64,000 nt of DNA from Ancylobacter radicis. GTDB taxonomy: Bacteria > Pseudomonadota > Alphaproteobacteria > Rhizobiales > Xanthobacteraceae. Made by a program: the position numbers and the translations under genes. The stretch lies in assembly GCF_018449475.1 (NCBI RefSeq), contig NZ_JAHCQH010000014.1:186001-250000 (forward strand), in the 5' to 3' direction. Positions within the stretch are counted from its first letter, which is position 1. Every line of letters starts with the position of its first letter. Shown here piece after piece: positions 28,984 through 38,799 of the stretch. The notes under the pieces are model-generated. The model searched no databases, was not told where the DNA came from, and worked only from the letters and a program-made list of their open reading frames with translations.

Positions 28984-28996
28984 GATACGGGTCTCG

Positions 28997-30886
28997 TCAG
29001 TTCACCGCGTCGGTGCCGACGATCTGGTCGAGCGCGGCACGGTTGATGCGCGCGTCGAGATCGGTCTGCAACTGGACGAGATATTCGGTCATGAGGTCGT
29101 TCTCGATGCTCTGGCGCACATCGGCCAGCACCTTGGCGTCGAGATCGCCGCCGCTGGGCGTGGTCACGTTGAGCACCACGAACAGGATGCGGCTCTCGCC
29201 CCCCTCGGCGCTGGCGCTGCCGACCTTGCCCTGGTCGGTGTCGAACACGGCTTCGAGGATTTCCTGCGGCACGCCATCGGCGGCGCGGCCACGGCGCAGG
29301 CCGTTGGCGGCGCGCATTTCGAGCCCGGCCTCGGTCATGGCCGCGTCGAAGGCCTGGCCGGCAGCGATCTTGGCCTTCAGTTCCTCGACCTTCTGGTCGA
29401 GCGCCTGCGCGGCCTGGTCCTGCTTCCAGCGGTCGAGCACCTGCGCGCGCGCTTCCTCGAAAGTGCGGTCGCGCGGGGCGGTGACGGACTGAACCTCGTA
29501 CCAGACATAGCCGCCATTCTGCGGCAGCTGGACCGGGTCGTTCTCGGCCCCGACCTCGCTGGCGAAGGCGCCGCGCAGCACATCGGCACGGCCCGGCAGG
29601 TCGCCGATCGAGGTGCCGTCCGGCGTCTGGCCCTGAATGTTGGTGTTGAGGGTCTGCACGCTCAGCCCGACCCTGGACGCGATCTCCGCCAGCTTGGCGC
29701 CGCTGGCCCGCTCATCCTCGACCTGGTCGTATTTGGCCAGCATGGCGCGCTGCGCCGCCTCAAGCTGGAGCTGGGTGCGAATCTCGGGGGCAACCTCGGC
29801 CAGCGGTTTGATGGTGGCGGGGGTGATGGCGCCGACATGCACGATCACCGGGCCGAAACGGCCGGTCACCACGCCGCTGGTGCCATCCGCCGGCAGGGCG
29901 AAGGCGGCATCGGCCACGGCCTTGTCGAAGATGTCGGTTTTCGTCACATCGCCGAGATCGACATCGGCCGGGGTCAGCTTGCGCTCGGCGACGAAGTCGG
30001 CAAAGGGCGTGCCGGCGGCGATGCGGTCGGCCGCGGCCTTGGCCTCATCCGCATTGGGGAACACGATCTGCTGCACCACGCGCTTTTCCGGCGTGCCGAA
30101 GCGGGTCAGGTTGTTGTTGTAGGCGGCCTCGACCTCGGCCTCGCTGACCTGCTCGCCGGCGGCGAGCGCCTGCGGGTTCAGGGTCAGAACATCGACGGTG
30201 CGGAACTCGGGCGCGCGGAAGGCGACCTTGCGGGCGTCGAAGAAGCTGCGCAGTTCCTCGTCGGTCGGGTCGGCCGGCGGCGTGATGTTGGCGGCGCGCA
30301 GCAGGGCGTAATTGACCGAACGCTCCTCCTTGTCGAAGCGCACCAGCGCGTCCTTAAGCACGGTCGGGACCGTGACGCCTCCACCCAGCGACTGGATGAT
30401 CTGCTGGCGCAGCGCCAGCCGGCGCTCGGCATCGACGAAGCGCGCCTCGGTGTAGTTGTTCTGCCGCAGCAGATTGGCGAAATAGCCGGGATCGAAGGCA
30501 CCGGAGGGGCCGAAGAAGGCCGGGTTCTGCTGCACGCGGCGGGCGATCTCCTCATCCGACAGCGCCAGACCGAGCGATTTGGCCCGGTCGTCGAGCGCGG
30601 CCTCGGCCAGGCGCTCGTTCAGCACCTGGTCGGGAATGCCAAAGGCGCGCGCCATCTCCGGCGTCAGGCCGCGCTTGAGCTGCTGGCTGATCTGCTGGAG
30701 GCGCTCCTGATAGACCTGACGGAATTCCGGGACGGTGATCTCGGTCGAGCCGATCGTCGCCAGCGTCTGGCCGCCGAAGCCGCGGAACACATCGGCGATG
30801 CCCCACACAGCAAAGCTGAGGATGAGGAGAACCATCAGAATTTTGGCGACTATTCCAGAGGCGCTTTTGCGCAGCGTATCAAGCAT
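28997..30886 (-). CDS. ppiD: Peptidylprolyl isomerase PpiD-like, membrane-anchored SurA_N/parvulin chaperone
   Basis: A periplasmic folding factor anchored to the inner membrane near the Sec translocon. The 629 aa protein has a single N-terminal membrane helix (IVAKILMVLLILSFAVWGIA). A SurA-like N-domain follows (FRQVYQERLQQISQQLKRGL). A PPIC/parvulin-type domain around residues 250-360 contains GTPFADFVAERKLTPADVDL and AFALPADGTSGVVTGRFGPV. A second helical chaperone region forms the C-terminus. Parvulin activity is not certain, since PpiD parvulin domains are often inactive. Placement upstream of trpE is common in this order. Confidence 0.93.
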   Translation of the reverse strand: MLDTLRKSASGIVAKILMVLLILSFAVWGIADVFRGFGGQTLATIGSTEITVPEFRQVYQERLQQISQQLKRGLTPEMARAFGIPDQVLNERLAEAALDDRAKSLGLALSDEEIARRVQQNPAFFGPSGAFDPGYFANLLRQNNYTEARFVDAERRLALRQQIIQSLGGGVTVPTVLKDALVRFDKEERSVNYALLRAANITPPADPTDEELRSFFDARKVAFRAPEFRTVDVLTLNPQALAAGEQVSEAEVEAAYNNNLTRFGTPEKRVVQQIVFPNADEAKAAADRIAAGTPFADFVAERKLTPADVDLGDVTKTDIFDKAVADAAFALPADGTSGVVTGRFGPVIVHVGAITPATIKPLAEVAPEIRTQLQLEAAQRAMLAKYDQVEDERASGAKLAEIASRVGLSVQTLNTNIQGQTPDGTSIGDLPGRADVLRGAFASEVGAENDPVQLPQNGGYVWYEVQSVTAPRDRTFEEARAQVLDRWKQDQAAQALDQKVEELKAKIAAGQAFDAAMTEAGLEMRAANGLRRGRAADGVPQEILEAVFDTDQGKVGSASAEGGESRILFVVLNVTTPSGGDLDAKVLADVRQSIENDLMTEYLVQLQTDLDARINRAALDQIVGTDAVN

Positions 30887-31057
30887 TGATCGACTCGTTG
30901 GGCGTCAGGCGGGCGACAGGCCCGGCACGCGAAAGGCGCGCATCATAGGGATGGGTCCGGTACGCTGCAATGTCGCACATCCCGTCATTTGCGGGCGCCG
31001 GTTCGGTCTGTTAACGCGGGGTCAGCGGTACGGGCGTTCTAGCGAGCGGGAAGGGTC

Positions 31058-31813
31058 ATGTCGATGCGTCGTCCATTGGTGGCGGGTAACTGGAAGATGA
31101 ACGGGCTGAAGGCGACGGTCGCGGAATTCGCGCGGATCGCGGAAGGCTATGACGCCGGGCTCCGCGCCAAGGCCGACCTGATGATCTGCCCGCCCGCCAC
31201 GCTGCTCTCCACCCTCGCGGTGGTTGCGCTCGGCTCGCATGTCGGCATCGGCGCGCAGGATTGCCATGCCAAGGCGAGCGGGGCCCACACCGGGGATATT
31301 TCCGCCGAGATGATCGCCGATACCGGCGCCAGCGCCGTCATTGTCGGGCACTCGGAGCGCCGCGCCGACCATCATGAGAGCGACGCCATGGTGCACGCCA
31401 AGGCCGAGGCCGCCTGGCGGGCCGGGCTGCTCGCGGTGATCTGCGTCGGCGAGACCCGCACTGAACGCGAGGCGGGCGCGGCGCTCGACGTGGTGCGCGG
31501 CCAGCTCGCCGGCTCGCTGCCCGCCGGCGCCACGGCGGCGAACACCGTCATTGCCTATGAGCCGGTCTGGGCCATCGGCACCGGCCTCACCCCCACCCTT
31601 GCCGATATCGCGCAGATGCATGGCGACATGCGCGCCGTGCTGCTCGCGCGGTTCGGCGCGGAAGGGGCGGGGATGCGCCTGCTCTATGGCGGCTCGGTCA
31701 AGCCGGACAATGCGCGCGAGATTCTGGGCGTCGCCGATGTGGATGGCGCGCTGGTCGGCGGGGCCAGTCTGACGGCGGATACTTTTCTCCCAATCGCGCG
31801 CGCTTATCTGTAA
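31058..31813 (+). CDS. tpiA: Triosephosphate isomerase
   Basis: Interconverts DHAP and glyceraldehyde-3-phosphate. The 251 aa TIM barrel shows [11 protein letters not shown] (active-site Asn and Lys), [14 protein letters not shown] (electrophilic His), [11 protein letters not shown] (catalytic Glu) and [12 protein letters not shown] (phosphate loop). ATG 31058 follows GGGAAGGGTC; a second ATG at 31064 is also possible. It is divergent from ppiD across 171 bases that must hold both promoters; no clear elements were seen there. Confidence 0.97.
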   Translation: MSMRRPLVAGNWKMNGLKATVAEFARIAEGYDAGLRAKADLMICPPATLLSTLAVVALGSHVGIGAQDCHAKASGAHTGDISAEMIADTGASAVIVGHSERRADHHESDAMVHAKAEAAWRAGLLAVICVGETRTEREAGAALDVVRGQLAGSLPAGATAANTVIAYEPVWAIGTGLTPTLADIAQMHGDMRAVLLARFGAEGAGMRLLYGGSVKPDNAREILGVADVDGALVGGASLTADTFLPIARAYL

Positions 31814-31943
31814 GCGTGAACACGTTGTCCCGCACGGCACGCGCATGGCTGGAAACGCCGGGCGCAATCGTGTAGGAACGCGCCAACATTCGCGGCGGGC
31901 CTCTTTGCAGGTCCCGCCGCCGCAGGATTTTTGAAGGCGTCAG

Positions 31944-32327
31944 ATGCAAACGGTACTCATCGTCATCCATCTCATGGTGGTGCTCGCCCTGATCGGCGTG
32001 GTGCTGATCCAGCGTTCCGAAGGCGGTGGGCTCGGCATTGGCGGCGGCGGTGGTGGCGGCGGCGGTTTCTTCAGCGCGCGCGGCACCGCCAACGTGCTCA
32101 CCCGCGCCACGGCGATTCTCGCGGGCCTGTTCTTCGTCACCAGCCTCAGCCTGACCGTTCTGGCCGGCTGGGGTCGCGGCCCGACCACCATCTTCAACGC
32201 GCCGGCGACCACGGCTCCGGGCGCGCCCGTGCCGGGCGGCTCGGTGCTCGATCAGCTTCAGGGCGCCCAGCCCGCCCCGTCGGCGCCGGCCGCTCCCGCG
32301 GTGCCGCAGGTTCCGCAGTCGCAGTGA
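31944..32327 (+). CDS. secG: Preprotein translocase subunit SecG
   Basis: Small accessory subunit of the SecYEG channel. The 127 aa protein has two membrane helices (VLIVIHLMVVLALIGVVLIQ and TRATAILAGLFFVTSLSLTV) joined by the conserved loop with RSEGGGLG. The loop holds an unusually long glycine run (nine Gly after Ile). A Pro/Ala-rich tail of about 40 residues ends the protein, as is usual in alphaproteobacteria. An imperfect hairpin followed by ATTTTTG lies between tpiA and this gene (about 31890-31934) and may be a weak terminator. Confidence 0.94.
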   Translation: MQTVLIVIHLMVVLALIGVVLIQRSEGGGLGIGGGGGGGGGFFSARGTANVLTRATAILAGLFFVTSLSLTVLAGWGRGPTTIFNAPATTAPGAPVPGGSVLDQLQGAQPAPSAPAAPAVPQVPQSQ

Positions 32328-32336
32328 TCGCCGCTG

Positions 32337-32367
32337 GCCGCTTCCCATGGGCTTCCATGGGGGCGGC
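32337..32367 (+). terminator. Hairpin after secG, possible weak terminator
   Basis: GCCGCTTCCCATGG (32337-32350) pairs with CCATGGGGGCGGC (32355-32367) around loop GCTT, with one internal mismatch near the base. It starts 9 bases after the secG stop. There is no T-run directly behind it, so strong termination before pyrG is doubtful. Confidence 0.4.
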
Positions 32368-32440
32368 TGACGGTCACTTTCCCGCAGGCGGGAGTTCGTT
32401 CGTGAAACGAGCTCTCGTCGAATCGCGTTTTTGCAGCTAG

Positions 32441-34081
<1,641 letters not shown>

Positions 34082-34268
34082 TCGCGGTTGCTGCTGCGTC
34101 ATCTGTTCCGAATTAGTCGCACCCGCCGGGGTAATCACCCCCCGGCGGCATTCGGCTGTGGATCGCGTCGGACCCACGTGCTGTCATGGGCAGGCCATCC
34201 GTGCCCGAGCGGGTAGGGTGGTCCCTGGCGCCGCAGCGGTGCCCGCGATGCTGAGAAGGAGTGTGCCG

Positions 34269-35138
34269 GTGATCCGTGGCCTTGATCATGTCGTCCACGT
34301 CGTTCGCGATCTCGAAGCTGCCGGCGAATTCTACGACATGCTCGGATTCACCGTGGGGGCGCGCAACCGCCATCCCTGGGGCACGCATAACCGGCTGATC
34401 CAGCTTCCCGGCTTCTTCATCGAGATTCTGGAAGTCGCCGAGCCCGATTCCATCCCGGACTCGGCCGACGGCATTTTTTCGTTCGGCGGCTTCAACCGCG
34501 ATTTCCTGGCGTCGGTCGGGCAGGGGCTCTCCATGCTGGTGCTGGAGGGCAACGACCCGGCGGCGGAAAAGGCCGAGTTCGATGCCGCCGGCTTTGGCGG
34601 GTTCGAGCTGTTCGACTTCTCCCGCGAGGGCAAGCGGCCGGACGGTTCCGATGTCGAGGTCTCCTTCAGCCTTGCCTTTGCCCGCGATCCCGCCTCGTCC
34701 CATGCCGGCTTCTTCACCTGCCTTCAGCGCAAGCCGGAGAATTTCTGGGCACCGGATCTCCAGCGGCACATGAATGGCAGCGCCGGGGTCGCCGGCGTCG
34801 TCCTGGTGGCGCCCGAGCCCGAGCCGCATCTGGCCTTTCTGGAAACCTTCATCGGCGCGCCGCTGCGCCGGGCGGTGGATGGCTGGTACATCGCCAAGAC
34901 CCCGCGCGGCGATGTGGACCTGATGAGCCCGGCCCTGTTCACCGAACGCTTCGCCATCGCCCCGCCCACGGATGAGGGGATGCGCATTGCCGCCCTGCGG
35001 TTCGGCGTGGCGGATATCGACAAGACCCGCAAGCGGGTCTCCTCGTCCCGCATGTCGGCGGAGGAGATCGAGGGGCTGATCGTGATCGGGCCGGGCGCGG
35101 GCCTCGGCGCGACACTGCTGTTCGAGCAGGTCGGCTGA
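34269..35138 (+). CDS. VOC / glyoxalase-like domain protein
   Basis: The N-terminus (IRGLDHVVHVVRDLEAAGEF, YDMLGFTVGARNRHPWGTHN) is that of the Glyoxalase_3 type of the vicinal-oxygen-chelate superfamily. The fold is repeated: a second half starts near residue 170 (VAGVVLVAPEPEPHLAFLET). Such proteins bind a metal and small substrates or antibiotics; the substrate here is unknown. GTG 34269 is chosen because AGAAGGA lies 8 bases upstream, giving 289 aa. GTG 34263 and ATG 34248 are in frame. It is probably monocistronic, with a strong terminator behind it. Confidence 0.82.
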   Translation: MIRGLDHVVHVVRDLEAAGEFYDMLGFTVGARNRHPWGTHNRLIQLPGFFIEILEVAEPDSIPDSADGIFSFGGFNRDFLASVGQGLSMLVLEGNDPAAEKAEFDAAGFGGFELFDFSREGKRPDGSDVEVSFSLAFARDPASSHAGFFTCLQRKPENFWAPDLQRHMNGSAGVAGVVLVAPEPEPHLAFLETFIGAPLRRAVDGWYIAKTPRGDVDLMSPALFTERFAIAPPTDEGMRIAALRFGVADIDKTRKRVSSSRMSAEEIEGLIVIGPGAGLGATLLFEQVG

Positions 35139-35166
35139 TCCGATCAGGCCGAGCGGTCTACTTGAA

Positions 35167-35201
35167 AACAAAAGCCCCGGAATCACTTCCGGGGCTTTTT
35201 T
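35167..35201. terminator. Bidirectional rho-independent terminator
   Basis: AAAGCCCCGGAA (35171-35182) pairs perfectly with TTCCGGGGCTTT (35187-35198) around loop TCAC. TTTTTT (35196-35201) follows on the plus strand. On the minus strand the stem is followed by TTTTGTTTTC. It separates the convergent glyoxalase-like gene and the ndvB-like gene and should serve both. Confidence 0.92.
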
Positions 35202-35260
35202 CATGTCGCCCGTGAGGCTGTTCGCTCACAGAATCAAGTTCTGGCGAACAGCATCAGGGA

Positions 35261-37909
35261 TCAGGAACTGGCGTTCTCCGGCAGGGCGCGGCTCTCGGCA
35301 ACCGTGCGGCCGGGCAGCAGCGCCAGGGCGCGGCTGCGCAGGCTCGCCCAGGTGGCGAAGGCGTTGAGCGTAGAGCCTTCCAGCCAGCCGATGATGGCGG
35401 CGGCGAGGAAGGGCAGGCTCTGCACCGCCAGCGCGAAGGCGAACAGGTCGATCTCCAGCACCGCGTGCCAGTTGGTCATGCGCAGGCCGATGGCGGACAG
35501 CATCAGCCCGCCGCCGATCACCGCTTCCGGCAGCGCCGGGAAGGCGCGGGCCGCATCGGCCAGCCAGCTTCCCTTGGCGGTGCGGGCGAAGGCGAGGTCC
35601 TTGTAGCGGAACCCGTCATAGACCGCCTTGGCGACGGTGAACTGCACCGCCATGGCGGCGATGGCGGCGCCGACCATGCGCAGCGGCGTGGTGGCGACGC
35701 GCAGCCGGTACAGGGCGATGAAGTGCAGCACATAGATGCCGAAGCAGAACAGGATCGGCACGGTGAGGATGCGCTGCGGCACGGCGATGCCGAGGCCGAG
35801 CACGAAGGGCACGAACAGCAGCGAGAGGATCGCCACCAGCGCGCCGATGCTCTCCGAGCCGAGCCAGCTCACCCAGCCGATGGTGAATTCGCGGCGCTGC
35901 GAGGTGGTGAGGCGCGTGCCGCCATTGGGCAGCATGCGGGCCCAGTGCTTCTTGATGATCTGCATGCCGCCATAGGCCCAGCGGTGGCGCTGCTTCTTGA
36001 ACGAGGCGAAATCGTCCGGCAGCAGGCCCCAGCCATAGCGGGTGTTGGTGTAGTGGCTTTTCCAGCCGCGCTCGACGATGCACAGGCCGAGATCGGTATC
36101 CTCGCAGATCGTGTCGCTCGACCAGTCGCCGGCCTCGACCATGGCGGCGCGGCGGATCAGGCACATGGTGCCGTGCACGACGATGGCGTCATGCTCGTTG
36201 CGCTGGACCATGCCGATGTCGAAGAAGCCGGCATATTCGGTGTTCATCGCCTCGTGCATGAGGCTGCGATCGGCGTCGCGGTGGTCCTGCGGCGCCTGCA
36301 CGATGCCGACGGTCGGGTCCTCGAAGGTCGGCACCAGGTCGCGCAGCCAGTTCGGCGCCACGACATAGTCGGCGTCGATCACGCCGATGATCTCGGCGTC
36401 CGGCGCGGTCTGCTGCATGGCGACACGCAGCGCGCCGGCCTTGAAGCCCTCGACCTTGGGCAGGTTGATGAACTTGAAACGGTCGCCGAGCTCGCGGCAA
36501 TAGGCCTCGATCGGCTCCCAGAAGGCCGGGTCCGGCGTGTTGTTGATGATGACCAGGCATTCGAAGTTCGGCCAGTCGAGCCGCGCCACGCTGTCCAGCG
36601 TCTCCTTCAGCATCTCCGGCGGCTCTTTATAGGCCGGAATATGGATGGAGACCTTGGGCGTGCGGGCCGGCAGGGCGGTCGGCGCGTCGCGCAGCAGGCG
36701 GCGCGGGGTGCGGCCAAATGCAATGGTCGCGAGTTCCTCGACCCGGTACAGCATGACGATGACCAGCGGCACCAGCAGCACGATGCTGATGACGAAGGTC
36801 ACCTTGTTGCCGCCGACGACATAATGCGTCAGCCAGTGGTCGATCACAGTGGCGAGCCAGGCGCCGACCAGCGCGGCGGCGCCGGTCATGACGCTCGCCT
36901 GGGTGAAGGTCAGCCGGCCCATGCGGAAGACGGGGATCGAGAAGGCGATGCCGAGCAGCAGCGCGATCGCCGCCGTCGCGGTGTAGGTCGCCGGGACCAG
37001 CGGGCCGGAGAGCGGGAATTTCAGCTCGCGATTGGCGTCGAGCACGCCCCAGTACTGGCCGACGCTGCCCTCGAAGCTTTTCCACGGCGCGTCGAACGCC
37101 TCGATCAGATTATATTCGATGCCGAGCGCGTCGGCCCGCGAGGCGAAGCCGCGGATGATCTGCGCCTGCTCCAGCTCGCCGGGCACGGCGCCGTCGCGAT
37201 TATAGCCGGCGCTGGGCCAGCCGAACTCGGCAACGACGATGCGCTTGCCGGGATAGGCGGCGCGCAGCCGCTCATAGATGCCGATCGAACGCTCGACGAC
37301 CTGATCGGCCGGAACGCCTTCCCAATAGGGCAGGATATGCGCGGCGATATAGTCCACCGCCGAGACGAGTTCCGGGTGATCGAGCCACACGTCCCAGGTC
37401 TCGCCGGTGGTGACCGGAACGCTGGTCTGGCTCTTTACCTTGCGGATGATCTCGATCAGTTCTTCGGGGGTCTTTTCCGCGCGCAGGATCGACTCGTTGC
37501 CGACCACAATGCCGACCACGTTCGGGTTCTTGCGCGCCGCGTCGAGCGCGTTGGCGATCTCGCGGGCGTTGCGCTTCTCGTCGGTGTCGATCCATGCGCC
37601 GACGGTGGCCTTCAGCCCGTCCTCGGCGGCGATCTTGGCCACCAGTTCAAGCCCGCCGGTCGAGGCGTAGGTACGCACCGCCTTGGTATAGGGCGCCACC
37701 GCGTCGACGTCGGCGCGAACCTGCGCCTCCGTCGTCGGCTCGCCCTTATCGGGGTTCGCATCGCGGCCATAAGGCGCGAAGGACATGCTCTGGAATCGAT
37801 CCGCGACGGAGGGGGCGGATACCTCCTCGCGCATGGCCAACCATACAAAAGCATGCACGGACGTGACTACCGCAAGCGCAGCGGCAGCGACACGAACAGC
37901 GGGACGCAT
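35261..37909 (-). CDS. ndvB: NdvB-like beta-glucan synthase: GH17 domain fused to membrane GT2
   Basis: The 882 aa protein starts with a signal-anchor helix. A periplasmic GH17-type domain follows (residues about 40-310) with the acid/base Glu in VGIVVGNESIL and the nucleophile Glu in VVAEFGWPSAG. Several membrane helices come next, then a cytoplasmic GT2 domain (VSIHIPAYKEPPEMLKETLD, GVIDADYVV, CEDTDLGLC, and the QxxRW motif in KKQRHRWAYGG), and further membrane helices. This layout is that of Bradyrhizobium NdvB, a beta-1,3-glucan synthase with transglycosylase domain. It probably polymerises UDP-glucose and remodels the chain. ATG 37909 is chosen; GTG 37921 is in frame. Confidence 0.85.
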   Translation of the reverse strand: MRPAVRVAAAALAVVTSVHAFVWLAMREEVSAPSVADRFQSMSFAPYGRDANPDKGEPTTEAQVRADVDAVAPYTKAVRTYASTGGLELVAKIAAEDGLKATVGAWIDTDEKRNAREIANALDAARKNPNVVGIVVGNESILRAEKTPEELIEIIRKVKSQTSVPVTTGETWDVWLDHPELVSAVDYIAAHILPYWEGVPADQVVERSIGIYERLRAAYPGKRIVVAEFGWPSAGYNRDGAVPGELEQAQIIRGFASRADALGIEYNLIEAFDAPWKSFEGSVGQYWGVLDANRELKFPLSGPLVPATYTATAAIALLLGIAFSIPVFRMGRLTFTQASVMTGAAALVGAWLATVIDHWLTHYVVGGNKVTFVISIVLLVPLVIVMLYRVEELATIAFGRTPRRLLRDAPTALPARTPKVSIHIPAYKEPPEMLKETLDSVARLDWPNFECLVIINNTPDPAFWEPIEAYCRELGDRFKFINLPKVEGFKAGALRVAMQQTAPDAEIIGVIDADYVVAPNWLRDLVPTFEDPTVGIVQAPQDHRDADRSLMHEAMNTEYAGFFDIGMVQRNEHDAIVVHGTMCLIRRAAMVEAGDWSSDTICEDTDLGLCIVERGWKSHYTNTRYGWGLLPDDFASFKKQRHRWAYGGMQIIKKHWARMLPNGGTRLTTSQRREFTIGWVSWLGSESIGALVAILSLLFVPFVLGLGIAVPQRILTVPILFCFGIYVLHFIALYRLRVATTPLRMVGAAIAAMAVQFTVAKAVYDGFRYKDLAFARTAKGSWLADAARAFPALPEAVIGGGLMLSAIGLRMTNWHAVLEIDLFAFALAVQSLPFLAAAIIGWLEGSTLNAFATWASLRSRALALLPGRTVAESRALPENASS

Positions 37910-37992
37910 GAGACAACCCACGGATGGAGTGAGATACCGGCGATATATAGTCCAAATTTAACGCGGTTGCAGCACATTCGTCGTGGCACTGC

Positions 37993-38012
37993 GGGAGGCT
38001 GATTCGCCTCCC
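37993..38012. promoter_or_regulatory. Hairpin between the ndvD-like and ndvB-like genes
   Basis: GGGAGGC (37993-37999) and GCCTCCC (38006-38012) form a perfect 7-bp stem, followed on the plus strand by TTTGTGT. Both flanking genes are on the minus strand, where no T-run follows, so it may separate the two transcripts only weakly. The 194-base gap between the two minus-strand genes is otherwise empty of recognised features. Confidence 0.35.
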
Positions 38013-38103
38013 TTTGTGTCAGAGCGCCACTGCAACGCATCGCGTCGTATAATTGTTCCGCTCTATGGCGGCGCCATGTCGCAGCCGGGGCTGCGCCATG
38101 ATT

Positions 38104-38583
38104 TTATTGCGCTGCGGCAGGGGCGGCCGGAGCCGCCGGGGCGGGCGCCGGCGCGTCGGGATTGACCCAGCAGGAATGCACGCGCTCGGAGAGGCGCTCG
38201 GGCGACTTGGGATCGATATTGCCCTGCCGCACCAGGCAGCGGAACGCAATCTTGAGGTGCTCGGTCGGGCAGCCGAACCGCTCATAGAGGTCCATATGGC
38301 GGCGCGCCGTGTCGATGTCGTCGCGCCACAGCAGCATGGTGATGCGCCGGCCGCTCCACACGCATTCGGGCAGGCCGGCATTGCCGGGAAGCTTGGCCGC
38401 CTCGGCATATTCCTCGACCGAGCGGCGCTGGGCCTCTTCCTTGGCCTGATCCTCCGGCGACTTCTGTTCGGCCGGCTTCGGCTCGGGCGCGCTGCTCTGC
38501 GCCAGTGCTCCGCCATGAAGGGCGGCCGTCAGGATAACGCCGCCAACAAGGGCGGCGGCAAGGGTACGAACTGAGCACAACAT
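38104..38583 (-). CDS. Small secreted protein, NdvD-like (beta-1,3/1,6-glucan biosynthesis protein)
   Basis: The 159 aa protein begins with a signal peptide (MLCSVRTLAAALVGGVILTA, cleavage likely after ALAQ). A charged linker and a compact domain with three cysteines follow (GLPECVWSGRRITMLLWRDD, YERFGCPTEHLKIAFRCLVR). The tail is Pro/Ala-rich. Similar short proteins lie beside ndvB and ndvC in Bradyrhizobium-type genomes and are often named beta-1,3/beta-1,6-glucan biosynthesis proteins. Assignment rests on context plus that memory. ATG 38583 gives a clean signal peptide; an in-frame ATG at 38661 would bury it. Neither has a strong ribosome binding site. Confidence 0.72.
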   Translation of the reverse strand: MLCSVRTLAAALVGGVILTAALHGGALAQSSAPEPKPAEQKSPEDQAKEEAQRRSVEEYAEAAKLPGNAGLPECVWSGRRITMLLWRDDIDTARRHMDLYERFGCPTEHLKIAFRCLVRQGNIDPKSPERLSERVHSCWVNPDAPAPAPAAPAAPAAAQ

Positions 38584-38677
38584 GGCGGAAAGTGTCACAC
38601 CGTAAACGAGAGACTGCGGGAGCCGACGGACAGTAGGTGAAGACGTGGAATTTGTCAGCATGACGACACAGCGCCAC

Positions 38678-38701
38678 CCATGTGACGAACCACGTGACGA
38701 A
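38678..38701. repeat. Two tandem 12-base repeats upstream of the ndvC-like gene
   Basis: CCATGTGACGAA (38678-38689) is directly followed by CCACGTGACGAA (38690-38701); they differ at one base. They lie in the divergent gap between the ndvD-like gene (start 38583) and the ndvC-like gene (start 38800). A tandem 12-mer could bind a regulator, but no regulator is encoded nearby. Confidence 0.45.
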
Positions 38702-38799
38702 TAGGCTTAACGGGCGACTTTTCCCCGCCTCTTGCGAAAGCTACAAAGCCCCGCTACCCGCCTGCCGCAGCTTGCCCATCCGCCCGCCGGAGATTTCCC

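Noticed and set aside
35465-38002. An 845-codon plus-strand frame opposite the ndvB-like gene
   Set aside because: Antisense shadow; the minus-strand protein has complete GH17 and GT2 motifs.
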